NCBI GenBank assembly: GCA_025928155.1
Contig: JAICKC010000002.1
Coordinates: 1-64,000 of the forward strand
Reading direction: 5' to 3'
Length of the DNA: 64,000 nt
DNA from: Candidatus Saccharimonadota bacterium
Lineage (GTDB): Bacteria > Patescibacteriota > Saccharimonadia > Saccharimonadales > UBA4665
How positions within the stretch are numbered: position 1 is the first letter of the stretch; each line of letters opens with the position of its first letter. This document shows, piece by piece, positions 1 to 8,970 of this stretch. Below the pieces are notes generated by a model that searched no databases, was not told the DNA's origin, and saw nothing but the letters and a program-made list of their open reading frames with translations. Position numbers and translations under genes: made by a program.

Positions 1-315
1 AAAGGCCTTATTATTAATGTCATCTCTACGGCGGGGATTACGGCCAAGCCTTCCCGGTCTGTATACAACGCGTCCAAATGGGCCATGACGGGCTTTACTA
101 AAGCCATCCAGGAAGAAGCTGCCGAATACGGTGTTCGCGTAACGGGTTTTTACCCCGGCACCGTCAAAACCGACCTTTTTAAGAAAGCTGGACTTGATAT
201 AAATGGCCCCGCTCTCGAAACGTCGCAGATAGTGAAGACTATCCGATTTGCAATTGACGCAGACGATACCATGACCTTTCCCGAACTTGGCGTAAGGCCG
301 TTTGTGCCGCAGTAA
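1..315 (+). CDS. Short-chain dehydrogenase/reductase, C-terminal part
   Basis: The frame is open from the first base, so the gene enters the window from the left. The 104 visible residues hold the SDR catalytic features: a Ser in ISTAG (residue 9) and YNASK (Tyr22, Lys26), followed by GFYPGTVKTDLF, the segment after the active site that closes over cofactor and substrate. The Rossmann nucleotide-binding half lies outside the window. Family knowledge gives an NAD(P)H-dependent oxidoreductase. The substrate cannot be told from this part. A TAA stop ends it. Confidence 0.88.
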   Translation, partial: KGLIINVISTAGITAKPSRSVYNASKWAMTGFTKAIQEEAAEYGVRVTGFYPGTVKTDLFKKAGLDINGPALETSQIVKTIRFAIDADDTMTFPELGVRPFVPQ

Positions 316-438
316 AAAGAGTTGGAATGCATACACTATACTCAGCCAGGATAGTCATGAGCCTTAGCTAAAGTTGTACTTTGCACACAACCTTTCTGAA
401 TTGTTGTATGGCTAGTTTTAGTGCCGTATCATTGGAGC

Positions 439-759
439 ATGACTTTGGCAGCTTACTTGACCAATGACAAGGTAAAAGAACTTGCTCTACCTTCAAATTT
501 CAAATATGGCAGCTCGATTTTCCGTCGCGGAGCAGTGAAATTTATAGACACAAATAAATCCAGCGTAGAGGCCTAGGTAGGTGGGCTAGACGGAACAGTT
601 GCAGAAGGGGGTGGATCGCGTCGTAGAACCACTCTCAGCATGAAAGATGGCAACCTAAGCTGGCATTGTACAGGTAATCCCAACAGCCACCAGATATTTT
701 GTAAGCATGGTGTCGCTTTGGCTTTAGCCATTCAGGACCTACACCGAGAAGACTTCTAA
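439..759 (+). pseudogene. SWIM zinc-finger protein, interrupted by an in-frame TAG
   Basis: An ATG at 439 opens a frame that stops at TAG 574-576 and then continues in the same frame to TAA 757-759. The second half contains WHC, then FCKHGVALALAI, which is the second half of a SWIM zinc finger (CxC...CxH). The joined product would be about 106 residues. The stop falls where a Trp codon (TGG) would fit: VEA-stop-VGGLDG. The family is found in DNA-associated and other proteins. The gene may be decayed, or TAG may be a sequencing error. Confidence 0.5.
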
Positions 760-786
760 CCAACGTACTCAGGCACAGAAGCTTCC

Positions 787-1578
787 CTATGTTTTTTGTA
801 GACGCATACTGAGTCCAATTCCACCAAAGGTTTTGCACACAAACACGGGTTCCGAAGGCGTACTCAGCGCAGTGTCGTAGCGGTAATTAAGATCGTTAAA
901 TTGCATCATTGCACGAAGCGAGCTAATACGACTAGTCATGAGCCAACGGGCATATGCCCCACGGGCAATTTTGGTGTGTACAATCACTTGAGCCGGCTCG
1001 CCGGTCTTGGGGTTTATTGTCAGAAAGCGTGGCGCCACCACGCGGACATTATCGACATATGGCAGAACCGTCTTGGTGTATTCCGCCGCAGACAAGTTTA
1101 CGATCGGTCCTTCTTTCGGTATCGTTTCAGCAATGTCTGAACCCCAGTATTCGTACAAATTGCAAAAGGGCTGACTAGCCAGCTTGTATCCCATTTCCAG
1201 ACGATATGGGCGAACACCGTCGTAAGGACGAAGAATGCCGTACAGGCCCGACAGTATTCGCAAGGTCTGCTGAGCGTATTCGCGCTCCCCTTTCGACAAC
1301 GTACTAGCGCGCAAACCACTGTATATATCCCCGACGAAGCTATCTATAGCTAAAGACTGCTGGTCCGGTTCGGTGTTCCATGTCGCCAAAGTGCCGTGAA
1401 CCTTACGTGACAGTGATTCGGAAACATGCATCGCCGCCCGCAACTGGCTTGTAGTGAGTGTTCGGAGGTGTGCCCCCAGCGGCCTTGCTTTGTCTATAAG
1501 TAACGGCGTGGTAGCCGGCGACATCGCCATAGGCGAACGCATTGTTTTAGACGAGTGAATGAGAACCGTAACGCTCAT
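787..1578 (-). CDS. yaaA: YaaA family peroxide-stress protein (UPF0246)
   Basis: At 263 residues it has the full family length. Family blocks seen are SFVGDIYSGL, the LRILSGLYGILRPYD stretch, YRLEMGYKL, NLYEYWGSDI and VNLSAAEY. In E. coli YaaA limits oxidative DNA damage by lowering free intracellular iron after peroxide exposure, and homologues bind DNA. It is cytosolic. Its ATG overlaps the TAA of the DUF2277 gene by one base (TAATG), so the two are cotranscribed and probably translationally coupled. Confidence 0.85.
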   Translation of the reverse strand: MSVTVLIHSSKTMRSPMAMSPATTPLLIDKARPLGAHLRTLTTSQLRAAMHVSESLSRKVHGTLATWNTEPDQQSLAIDSFVGDIYSGLRASTLSKGEREYAQQTLRILSGLYGILRPYDGVRPYRLEMGYKLASQPFCNLYEYWGSDIAETIPKEGPIVNLSAAEYTKTVLPYVDNVRVVAPRFLTINPKTGEPAQVIVHTKIARGAYARWLMTSRISSLRAMMQFNDLNYRYDTALSTPSEPVFVCKTFGGIGLSMRLQKT

Positions 1579-1850
1579 TACGCCGTTCCAAAACGCTGGG
1601 CGGCTCGGGCACGGGCCTTAGCGGCTTCGATTTCACGGTTACGCGGCTCGGCTTGCGTGGTCAGCCTGCTCAGGAACTGTTGAGCAGTGGCTGCAACTTC
1701 TTCCATTGCTTCAGTAAAAGCTGCTTCATTGGCTTTTGAAGGTTCATGGAAGCCGGAAAGTTTACGCACAAACTGCAAAGCGGCAGCCTTGATTTCCTCG
1801 TCCGTAGCAGGTGGGTCAAAATTAAAAAGCGTCTTAATATTGCGGCACAT
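1578..1850 (-). CDS. DUF2277 domain protein
   Basis: This 90-residue protein starts MCRNIKTLFNFDPPATDEEI and carries the RKLSGFHEPSKANEAAF block and the EPRNREIEAAKARAR tail that define DUF2277. The fold is predicted all-helical and no function is established. The start is supported by an AAGGAA ribosome site and by the invariant MCRNI beginning. It is the first gene of a two-gene unit with yaaA. Confidence 0.85.
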   Translation of the reverse strand: MCRNIKTLFNFDPPATDEEIKAAALQFVRKLSGFHEPSKANEAAFTEAMEEVAATAQQFLSRLTTQAEPRNREIEAAKARARAAQRFGTA

Positions 1851-1987
1851 AGCAGTTCCTTGTTATATATGCATTATACTGCCGACCGAGATGGGCATGA
1901 ACACTAGACGCCGTAAGAGTAACGGACACGCTCCGTCTTGAGAAAGAAAGCCTGATTTCCCCTATCCCCGGCTCCATTGATAGAGCA

Positions 1988-2989
1988 CTATAAAGCACCG
2001 TTATAGCTGGCGCGGTGCAAATCAATTTGCACTTGGCCGCCGGTATCGGGAGCGTTGGTCTCGCCAAAATACATCACATACTTATGCGCGCTGGTCATGA
2101 CGACATCTGGGTCAACTACCCTATACTGGTCGCCAGTTTTGGACAGGACGGTGCCGAGCGGCCTCCAAGTAAGCCCGTCACTCGAGACAGCTTTGTATAT
2201 GCCATTGGTGCTTAAAGAAATTTGCGAGTAGTACATTACCCAGGTGCCGTTTTGGTACACCACGTCCGGGTCAACTGCTCCACCTTCCAGACGGTAGCCG
2301 GCTTCGCGTTTCCAGCTTTTGCCGTTATCCGTCGAGGTAGCCGAGGCGACCGCGTTGCCGCGTGACACGTAAAAGAGGCGTACGGTGCCATCGGGCAGCA
2401 GTACCAGATCAGGTACCGACGCAAAGTAGTTGTCGCCCTTGCTGCTGTCGATGGCAATGCCGGCTTTAGTAAATGTTTTGCCATCGATCGAGGTGGCCAT
2501 ATACAAATCACGCCTATTGGACGGGCCCGGCTGACCCGGACTTTCACCCGGCGCCTGCGCACTCGATTGTTCGTACAGCAGAATCCAACTGCCGTCCTTG
2601 AGCTGCAGCGCGCCAGGGTTTGACTGCACGGTGCCGGCCGATTGGGTTAACCCGGTAGGATATGCAGTGCCCCAGCTGATGCCGTCGACAGAATCGGCAT
2701 ACCAAACCTGCCCCTGGTCCAGATAAAACTGGCGGTAGCTGCCATCGGCCAGTTTATGCGTATCAGTCGAGGTTCGGTTAGCATGCACGATTGCGCTTTC
2801 CACGTTCCAACTTTCCGCGGTGGCTGCAGTCGTACCTGTATTCGTAGAGGTGCCAGCAGTATTGGTCGTTGTTGCCGGTTCGTGGCTTTTGGTGGCCACG
2901 CGCCAACCTATCAGACCAATAATCGCCACTACGCCCACTAACACGACTATCAAACCTATGTGAGCAAAACCTTCTTGCCGCTGCTTCAT
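1988..2989 (-). CDS. Membrane-anchored beta-propeller protein (GH43/sialidase-like)
   Basis: The 333 residues start with a short basic tail, the motif GFAH and one membrane helix (about residues 10-30), then a Thr/Ala-rich linker. The rest repeats a propeller-blade pattern: LADGSYRQFYLD, LKDGSWILLYE, PDLVLLPDGTVRLFYVS, VDPDVVYQNGTWVMYYS and VDPDVVMTSAHKYVMYF. This resembles five-bladed glycosidase propellers (GH43, GH32, sialidase). Catalytic acids cannot be assigned with confidence, so it may be a carbohydrate-binding or hydrolytic surface protein facing outward. Confidence 0.6.
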   Translation of the reverse strand: MKQRQEGFAHIGLIVVLVGVVAIIGLIGWRVATKSHEPATTTNTAGTSTNTGTTAATAESWNVESAIVHANRTSTDTHKLADGSYRQFYLDQGQVWYADSVDGISWGTAYPTGLTQSAGTVQSNPGALQLKDGSWILLYEQSSAQAPGESPGQPGPSNRRDLYMATSIDGKTFTKAGIAIDSSKGDNYFASVPDLVLLPDGTVRLFYVSRGNAVASATSTDNGKSWKREAGYRLEGGAVDPDVVYQNGTWVMYYSQISLSTNGIYKAVSSDGLTWRPLGTVLSKTGDQYRVVDPDVVMTSAHKYVMYFGETNAPDTGGQVQIDLHRASYNGAL

Positions 2990-3018
2990 GCTAATTTCAG
3001 CATACCGCTTGTGCCTTG

Positions 3019-3313
3019 CTATGGCAACCGACCACAGGAGCCACGACTATTTGCCCTTAGGCTCTCCGCGGAGGCAGACTCGAATGAAGTTTTGACTAGC
3101 TCTGCGTAATGAGCTTCGTGGGCAAGCGGTGCCACCACTCGCTGCTTCATGAGCGCGCTCTTTCTGCCACGACATGGCAGGCTGGAATAGAAGACGGGCG
3201 CCCGCCAGGTCAAGCGTCTGCTTGCTTGCCTGACTACCAGCTGACGGCTTGAAGTTGATGCCATCTTCGACCAAGGCGGCAACCGATTTCCTGCCAGGTT
3301 TCAGCACTGCCAC
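3019..3313 (-). pseudogene. Possible frameshifted small gene, unrecognised
   Basis: Two overlapping minus-strand frames look complementary. The upstream one (GTG at 3313, AVLKPGRKSVAALVEDGIN...) loses protein-like character near 3165. The other then carries HEAHYAELVKTSFESASAES and ends at 3019. Joining them by one shift gives about 97 residues. I recognise no family, there is no clear ribosome site, and it may be chance. Just upstream, 3312-3334 can form a 7-bp hairpin. Confidence 0.18.
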
Positions 3314-3426
3314 ACCAAGCTTATGAGACTTGGTGATCCCTACTTATTTGAGCGACTCCGCTAAAGTAAAAATATCATTTGCAGGCATGGCGTATAGTCT
3401 GAAGATTACAAGGCACGTCTGAACCT

Positions 3427-3897
3427 TTATTTTTCTAGCTTCTTCGTATGCTCAATAACATTATCGGTAAAGCGAGTTAAGAAGTTAGCTATAACCTCAA
3501 GTTCCTTTTCGGAATAGCTGTCGATGAGTTCGCTATGGGCCTGCTGAATATTTCTCACTAGTGGCCACGCCGTCTCGGCCCACCTTTTATTTACTTCAAC
3601 CAGTACTCCTCGCCTATCCTGGGGATTTGGTTTGCGCCCAATAAACCCTGCCCTTTCTAGCCTATCCAACATTGCTGTCGTCGCACCTGTCGTCAGACCG
3701 GTGTAACGAGCTATTGCTGTAGGGCTTGCGACTCCATTCCTTATGGTTAAAAAGCTCATACATTCGTTGTCAGCCACACTCAGGCCGAGCTTCCTACCGA
3801 TGGCATTGCGAAACAAGACGGAACTGATACCCTGATCGCGGGCAGCCGCAAAAACCCTTTTCTTTAAATCTTCCATTGATGTCACCATAAAATCCAT
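3427..3897 (-). CDS. MarR family transcriptional regulator
   Basis: About 156 residues. A winged helix-turn-helix is visible around SPTAIARYTGLTTGATTAMLDRLERAGFIGRKPNPQDRRG, in which the DRRG wing motif is typical of MarR. Helices on both sides would form the dimer interface. The frame extends to 3987, but that would cover the divergent VOC gene start. The methionines at 3897, 3888 or 3876 are more likely starts. The divergent position next to a VOC gene suggests that it controls it. Confidence 0.8.
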   Translation of the reverse strand: MDFMVTSMEDLKKRVFAAARDQGISSVLFRNAIGRKLGLSVADNECMSFLTIRNGVASPTAIARYTGLTTGATTAMLDRLERAGFIGRKPNPQDRRGVLVEVNKRWAETAWPLVRNIQQAHSELIDSYSEKELEVIANFLTRFTDNVIEHTKKLEK

Positions 3898-3929
3898 TGA
3901 CACTAGCTTTAATACCAAGTAACTTGAAT

Positions 3930-3941
3930 ATACAGCTGTAT
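3930..3941. promoter_or_regulatory. Candidate MarR operator palindrome
   Basis: ATACAGCTGTAT is a perfect 12-bp palindrome in the divergent space between marR and the VOC gene. MarR proteins bind such sites. Assignment rests on position only. Confidence 0.35.
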
Positions 3942-3970
3942 TAAAGATTTGACAATGGAGGAAATAACTT

Positions 3971-4348
3971 ATGCCCGTAGTTAACAAGTTTATGATGCTT
4001 CACATTGCTGTGAACGATATGCCAAAAGCCAAAGAGTTTTATGCAGACCAGCTCGGCCTGGAAGTTGTGAAAGATTACCGGATGGACGATGCCAACTGGT
4101 GGGTCGAGCTTGCCCTACCGGAAGGTGGGGCTCACCTTACCCTCACCACACACCATGCGCATATGGCGCCCGGTACGTTGACGCTCTACTTCGCTACCGC
4201 AGACGTTGACGCAGCACATAAAGCGCTGAGCGACAAAGGTGTCGAGGTCAGCAAAGTGCAGGACGACTTACATGGCCCCGGCTCCGGCACAAAGTGGTTC
4301 AACTTCAAGGATGTTGACGGCAACTTGGTACACATAGAACAAGCCTGA
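3971..4348 (+). CDS. VOC/glyoxalase superfamily protein
   Basis: The 125 residues show two beta-alpha-beta-beta-beta modules: an N-terminal HIAVNDMPKAKEFYADQLGL with the first metal-ligand position, and a C-terminal KWFNFKDVDGNLVHIEQA with a Glu near the end, as in VOC metal sites. Family members isomerise or cleave small molecules or bind antibiotics, and the substrate is unknown. The start is set by a GGAGGAAAT ribosome site 7 nt upstream. It converges on the permease gene 29 nt downstream. Confidence 0.8.
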   Translation: MPVVNKFMMLHIAVNDMPKAKEFYADQLGLEVVKDYRMDDANWWVELALPEGGAHLTLTTHHAHMAPGTLTLYFATADVDAAHKALSDKGVEVSKVQDDLHGPGSGTKWFNFKDVDGNLVHIEQA

Positions 4349-4377
4349 GCCTGTAGGAGGCAAGCCCCCGTTTCTAC

Positions 4378-6735
4378 CTACTCAAACTTGGCATCTTCGG
4401 GGTTCGTCATGCGCTTAAGCAGCGGGAGGGCCATGAGAACCAACCCGAGTGCCACCACGAGTCCTGCGCCCAGCGCAATATAGTAGCCGGTATTGGGATG
4501 AGCGGGAATGCGTGCGCCCTTTGGTACCAAACTGCTCAAAAGTGTTCTGACGACGGGAATGGCGACACCTAGGCCAACGCCGGCAGCGACGACCGAGACT
4601 ACGATAAGGGGCAATGCAGCTTCAAGCAAAATCGCTATATACAGTGTACCGAGCGGTACACCGCTCACCCGCAGCAGTGTGAATGGCCGCTTGCGCTCTA
4701 CCAGACTACCGCCGACCGTTACCGCGAGGCTACAGCCCGCCGTGATAAGGGTGAGGGCAATGACCGCGAGCACCGCTCGCTCAACATTGGAGTCATCGTT
4801 ATTGCGTATCGCCGCAACCTCCCCAATAGTCTCCGGCTCAAGCTCACCCATTTGCCAAGCCGAAAGGCTGCTGTCTCCTTTGCCACCGCCACCTAGTATA
4901 CCCTGGACCGTGGCGTTGTAAACGGTCAGGTTGGTCCGGATCTGCTCAAGAGTGTTAGGGTTGCTCGCTCTGACAAGCAATCCCGTTAATTGCAAGTCCT
5001 TCGGCTTTACTGAGGTTCTTGGGCTGGTTTGCGTAATATAGGGCAGGTTCTGATAGATAAATAGCGGATTATCGCCATCTAAAAGATCGCTGGAATCCAA
5101 GGTGACCGCCGCAGCTCCTGACGGACAGGTACCGATTACGCTTAGATTTTTTATGTTCGCACACGTAACGATACTGTTGTTCGGTGGCTGAACATTCGTA
5201 CCTGGGCCGTCGCGCAGCGAAGTACCCCCTGTTTTTGCTATCAGTTCCTGCCGGAATGAGGCAAAGGCCGGGTTAAGATATACGGGTACTACCGTCGTCC
5301 CGGGATAAGATTGCAGCTTACTTACCAGCGCTGCGCCAGCCTGAGGCGAAAGCCCGGGACCGTTATCATACGGCACCCGCAGTACATTGCTCAGTGACGT
5401 CTGTCCTGACGGATTTTGAGCCTGATTTATCGCCGGTACTAATACCGCGACAACCGAGCCAACGAAGACCGCCAATACGAGGCCGCTAACTGTCCGGAAG
5501 GCAGCTTTTGGGTTGTCGGATAGGCGGCGAGCAGCCAACAGTGATGGGGCTGTGCGAGCAAAGCGAGCAAGCAATCTTGTCACCTGCAGAGTCAGCCACG
5601 AACCGCTTAGTACGAGACCGACCATGACTAATAAGAAGCCGGCAAATATTGGCAACGGACTACGGTTCGCGTTGTTCGTATCACCCGCGATCTTGGTGGT
5701 AGCGACTATGAAGAGCGGTATGCCGATGGCCAGCGGCGCGACCCGCCACAACCCGGGCTTTGGCGGCGTTACCTTGCGACTGACGCCGAGCGGCGAAATC
5801 TGCACCCGGCGGAGCGAAATAAGTGAAGCTACCGCGGCGATAATAGGCACGCCGATAATCATACCGATATACCCCCAAACAGTTGGCGTAACATAATCCG
5901 GGAAAAACTTCACACCCGAAAAGGATATATTCGCGATGGCCGGACGGGCTGCCAGGAAAAGAAGCGATCCGAGTACTGCACCGAGCAGCGAGCCAACGAT
6001 GGCATCGACCGAAGCGATGACATTGATTTGGTGGGGCGTCGCCCCAATGAGGCGCATAGCCGCGTAACGCTCCTCGCGACGGGCGGCCGACAGACGAGTC
6101 GCCGTATTGATAAGGATGAGAAGCGGAAACAAAATGGCAAGCGCGCCAACGCCAAAGGCGTCTTTGTAGATGTTGGTGGTGCCCTGCAACTGCGCCTGTG
6201 TGGCAATGTGAGTGACCTCAACCGTGCCGGGCAGCCCCGCCATTTGGTCGGGAGAGTGACCAATATAAATAGCGAGTTCCGTTGGGAATGATAGGGCTGC
6301 TTCGCCGATCGTGCCTATCTGCCTGCCCGGAAAACGGTCACCAAGCTCACTCCTCGGAACGGTTTTTAAGAGATTCGTAAGCGCGGGCGAGGCATAAAAC
6401 TGACCAGGACCGGGGAGCTTTGAAATGCCAGGCAAGACTGGTGCACTCGATCCGAGCGCCGCCACATCGAGCTGCTCTATGAACTGCCCTTTATAGATGT
6501 TCTCACTGTAGTTCCACAGTAGCGAACTTGATGAGGCCCTCGGAACTGAAGTTATCGACACACCGGTAGTTGACTCCCACGACGGCCGTTTACTGGTCTT
6601 TTGGAACGCATGAAAGTCGGCAAATACACCAAGCAAGATAGTGACGCCAACAGCGACGGCAACCGTCGTCACCAAAAGTCTGGCAAGGGCCTCACGGCCG
6701 CCCTTCAAGGTGAGTTGTAGGCCAAGCCGATACAT
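4378..6735 (-). CDS. ABC transporter permease, FtsX/MacB type
   Basis: The 785 residues have the layout of a long FtsX-type permease. There is an N-terminal membrane helix after a cytosolic start (about 20-45), an extracellular stretch, three helices around 200-300, two more around 335-390, a helix near 420, a second large extracellular region, and three C-terminal helices (about 660-780). FtsX blocks AARREERYAAMRLIGATPHQI and VERKRPFTLLRVSGVP are the cytosolic loops that contact the ATPase. It starts 1 nt after the ATPase gene. The exported cargo is unknown. Confidence 0.85.
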   Translation of the reverse strand: MYRLGLQLTLKGGREALARLLVTTVAVAVGVTILLGVFADFHAFQKTSKRPSWESTTGVSITSVPRASSSSLLWNYSENIYKGQFIEQLDVAALGSSAPVLPGISKLPGPGQFYASPALTNLLKTVPRSELGDRFPGRQIGTIGEAALSFPTELAIYIGHSPDQMAGLPGTVEVTHIATQAQLQGTTNIYKDAFGVGALAILFPLLILINTATRLSAARREERYAAMRLIGATPHQINVIASVDAIVGSLLGAVLGSLLFLAARPAIANISFSGVKFFPDYVTPTVWGYIGMIIGVPIIAAVASLISLRRVQISPLGVSRKVTPPKPGLWRVAPLAIGIPLFIVATTKIAGDTNNANRSPLPIFAGFLLVMVGLVLSGSWLTLQVTRLLARFARTAPSLLAARRLSDNPKAAFRTVSGLVLAVFVGSVVAVLVPAINQAQNPSGQTSLSNVLRVPYDNGPGLSPQAGAALVSKLQSYPGTTVVPVYLNPAFASFRQELIAKTGGTSLRDGPGTNVQPPNNSIVTCANIKNLSVIGTCPSGAAAVTLDSSDLLDGDNPLFIYQNLPYITQTSPRTSVKPKDLQLTGLLVRASNPNTLEQIRTNLTVYNATVQGILGGGGKGDSSLSAWQMGELEPETIGEVAAIRNNDDSNVERAVLAVIALTLITAGCSLAVTVGGSLVERKRPFTLLRVSGVPLGTLYIAILLEAALPLIVVSVVAAGVGLGVAIPVVRTLLSSLVPKGARIPAHPNTGYYIALGAGLVVALGLVLMALPLLKRMTNPEDAKFE

Positions 6736-6736
6736 G

Positions 6737-7447
6737 TCAGCGCACCGCCTGCTGCTTGCGAGGCGCCGTAGTTACCTGGCCGTCACGCACCACGACTTCC
6801 CGGTCGGCGTAGGCGGCGATGCGCGGGTCGTGTGTGACGATGACAACCGTGGTGCCTTGCTCACGAGCGGCACCGACCAGCAATTCCATGACCTGCTCGC
6901 TAGCGAGTGAGTCGAGCGAACCAGTCGGTTCGTCGGCAAAGATGACCTTCGGCTGAATAGCAAGCGCCCGGGCGATGGCGACGCGTTGCGCCTGGCCGCC
7001 GGAGAGTTCACCGGAGCGATGCTTCTCCATGCCTTCGATACCGAGCCGTTTGAACCAACTGCGTGCACGAGTATATGCTTCGCTTCTATTTACTTTATTT
7101 AGCAGCAGTGGCAGGGCAATATTATCTTCGGCCGTTAACTCTGGTACCAGTTGACCAAATTGGAATACGAAACCGAACTGTGTGCGGCGCAGGCGAGTCC
7201 GTTCTTCTTCACTCATTTGATCCAGCCGCTGCCCATCAAGCCATACTTCGCCGCCGTCCGGCTTGAAGATGCCCGCCAAGCAGTGGAGCAGCGTTGACTT
7301 ACCCGAGCCGCTCGGCCCCATAATAGCCAATACCTCGCTCTGTCGGGCGTCTAGGTTTGCCCCTCTAAGCGCTGGCGTTAGGCCGAAGGATTTCTCTAGG
7401 TTCTTGGCCTGCAATACATATCTATTTGTTGCCCCGCTATCACTCAC
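6737..7447 (-). CDS. ABC transporter ATP-binding protein
   Basis: A 236-residue ATPase of the LolD/MacB type. It has Walker A GPSGSGKST (residues 44-52), a Q-loop in FVFQFGQLVPELTAEDN, signature LSGGQAQR (near 148), Walker B VIFADEPTGSLDS and the switch His in VIVTHDPR. It pairs with the downstream FtsX-type permease. The upstream padR overlaps it by 8 nt, so the three genes form one operon. Confidence 0.92.
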   Translation of the reverse strand: MSDSGATNRYVLQAKNLEKSFGLTPALRGANLDARQSEVLAIMGPSGSGKSTLLHCLAGIFKPDGGEVWLDGQRLDQMSEEERTRLRRTQFGFVFQFGQLVPELTAEDNIALPLLLNKVNRSEAYTRARSWFKRLGIEGMEKHRSGELSGGQAQRVAIARALAIQPKVIFADEPTGSLDSLASEQVMELLVGAAREQGTTVVIVTHDPRIAAYADREVVVRDGQVTTAPRKQQAVR

Positions 7448-7967
7448 CGCGTATCTCCTTTATTAATGTCTCTAATCTTGCCTCTGTTATATCTATCCAG
7501 CGTAAATCAGCCTCTAGATGAAACAAGGCGTAGTCTGCCCGTAACGACTGTGCGAAGTCTCCTTTACGCCGTGCGTCCGTTAGTCCACGCATGCGTTCTA
7601 TGTGGGCGGCGCGTTGGGCGTCAAGGTAGAGCCTCGGCTCCTTGTCGAGCAGGATGGCACTTACCACCTTGGTAAGTAGTACGGTCTGTGTGTTTGGGTG
7701 CAGTTTTTCGGGCGTTACGAGCCAGTCTTCCAGGTCTTTACGCCCTAAGTTTGTAATGGCATAGAGCTTTCGCTCCGGCCCAGCCGCCTGTTCAGTTGTT
7801 TCAGTCGCTATTTTCCTGTCGCGAAGAAGGCGAGAAAGGGTTGCGTACACCTGGCCGAACGCTAGTGGCCTCTCGTTGCCGTAAAGAGTGTCGTAGTCTT
7901 TTTTTAGGTCATACCCATAGCTTGGCTGCCTACCGAGAACCCCTAGTAACGCATATGATGTGGACAT
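7440..7967 (-). CDS. PadR family repressor of the ABC exporter operon
   Basis: The 175 residues begin with the PadR winged helix (ALLGVLGRQPSYGYDLKKDYD, then GQVYATLSRLLRDRKI and the wing PERKLYAIT). A C-terminal helical Vir-type domain follows, with RAAHIERMRGLTDARR. PadR proteins commonly repress a neighbouring membrane or exporter gene and their own promoter, released by a small ligand. The ATG lies 7 nt after a -10 hexamer, so the message has no leader. Confidence 0.88.
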   Translation of the reverse strand: MSTSYALLGVLGRQPSYGYDLKKDYDTLYGNERPLAFGQVYATLSRLLRDRKIATETTEQAAGPERKLYAITNLGRKDLEDWLVTPEKLHPNTQTVLLTKVVSAILLDKEPRLYLDAQRAAHIERMRGLTDARRKGDFAQSLRADYALFHLEADLRWIDITEARLETLIKEIRGE

Positions 7968-7974
7968 ACCTCAG

Positions 7975-8004
7975 ACTATACATTGAGTGTATAGTTATCG
8001 TCAA
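7975..8004 (-). promoter_or_regulatory. padR promoter with overlapping PadR operator
   Basis: On the minus strand, TTGACG (8004-7999) is followed after 18 nt by TATAGT (7980-7975). A perfect inverted repeat ACTATACA-N5-TGTATAGT (7975-7995) covers the spacer and the -10 box. The ATG is 7 nt beyond the hexamer. A bound dimer would block RNA polymerase, which fits autorepression. Confidence 0.75.
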
Positions 8005-8034
8005 CCAACTTTTGCATGCTGTTTAGACTAGAGC

Positions 8035-8403
8035 TCATTTCGACGCCCAAATCTTTTTATTAACTCCTCTATGCTTGCCACATGCCTCAAGAGGGTTTCT
8101 AAAGGTAACTCTTTCGGTGTTCACTAAAATACAGGAGTCTATTGTGGTATAGAATTCTACCCCTTTCATAGGATGCGGTATACGGCCAACATGCCCAATG
8201 GGCAGCACCGTCTACACGAAGTCTGCCCTTAGAATACGACGAAGGGCCATTTGCTGGATCTGAGCATCGGTTAATGGGGGGTCGTCACTTTCAAATCGCA
8301 CGAACTCAACACCAGACCCTTTTACAGGAGTTCCTTTAGGAGATGTGATAATGAGCCCCGATTCCACGAAAGCACGCCACGCGGTCAACACTCCTTTGTA
8401 GTT
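8035..8403 (-). pseudogene. Nucleoside 2-deoxyribosyltransferase-like gene, decayed
   Basis: Reading from 8403, the frame gives VLTAWRAFVESGLIITSPKG, VEFVRFESDDPPLTDAQIQQ and ILRADFV. A TAG (8212-8214) follows, and then TVLPIGHVGRIP in the same frame down to TGA at 8035. The layout ADFV-(Y)-TVLPIGHVGR fits a nucleoside-deoxyribosyltransferase-like fold with one Tyr codon turned into a stop. No start codon is present upstream (a stop lies at 8404-8406). The family assignment is from memory of the motif and is tentative. Confidence 0.4.
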
Positions 8404-8524
8404 CTAACGAAAACTTCCTATTATTGCCACGGATTTCGGTAGAAGCATGGGTTTTATGTGCCTTAAGGCTAGTATAGGATTTAGGATTTACCGAAAGCAA
8501 GTCCCGCTACAACCCTGGAACCTT

Positions 8525-8970
8525 ATGAAAATAGTTTTGTTCGGTAGTATTCCAAAAGGCGACCATGTCCGTAAAGATTGGACCGATTGGGAGATCGCCT
8601 CCATGAAGGCGATTAAGAAAATCATCCCGAGTGTGATCTTTATTCATGGCGACGCTATCAGTCACAACGCTGGCCCCGAAATGATTGTCGGGCACGACCT
8701 GACAAAAATCAAACAAGCAGACGTTTGTGTGATAGATGTGCACGAAAAGATCGGCGCCGGGACAGCCCAGGAAGTTGTGATTACAAAGATCTTAAAAAGC
8801 CAGTCGTTATCGTCCTACCCAAGGACGCTCATCATCTAAGAGCTAACATTACGCTCCATGATGTAACTCTCGAGGATTGGATCCACCCTTTTCTCTATCT
8901 GTCGAGTGATTACGGGGCTGAATCAGCGCTTACCGGGAGGCATATAGGAGGTGCTGGGCAATTTCACTAG
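8525..8970 (+). pseudogene. Nucleoside 2-deoxyribosyltransferase-like gene with a frameshift
   Basis: The frame from ATG 8525 (MKIVLFGSIPKGD..., FIHGDAISHNAGPEMIVGHD, ADVCVIDVHEKIGAGTAQEV) ends early at 8839. The sensible continuation KKPVVIVLPKDAHHL...WIHPFLYLSSDYG lies in the -1 frame up to 8970. The switch point is the A5 run at 8794-8798, so one base has probably been lost from it. The N-terminal phosphate-loop-like and GTAQEV segments suggest the same broad fold as its decayed neighbour. A homopolymer sequencing error is the alternative. Confidence 0.5.

Noticed and set aside
574..576. Recoded TAG (pyrrolysine or suppressor)
   Set aside because: Other genes in the window end with TAG and no pyl genes or suppressor tRNA are seen. 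A mutation or error is simpler.
8792..8800. Programmed -1 frameshift in the gene at 8525
   Set aside because: CTTAAAAAG does not fit the X XXY YYZ slippery pattern in the reading frame and no stimulatory structure is evident. A lost base in the A-run is simpler.
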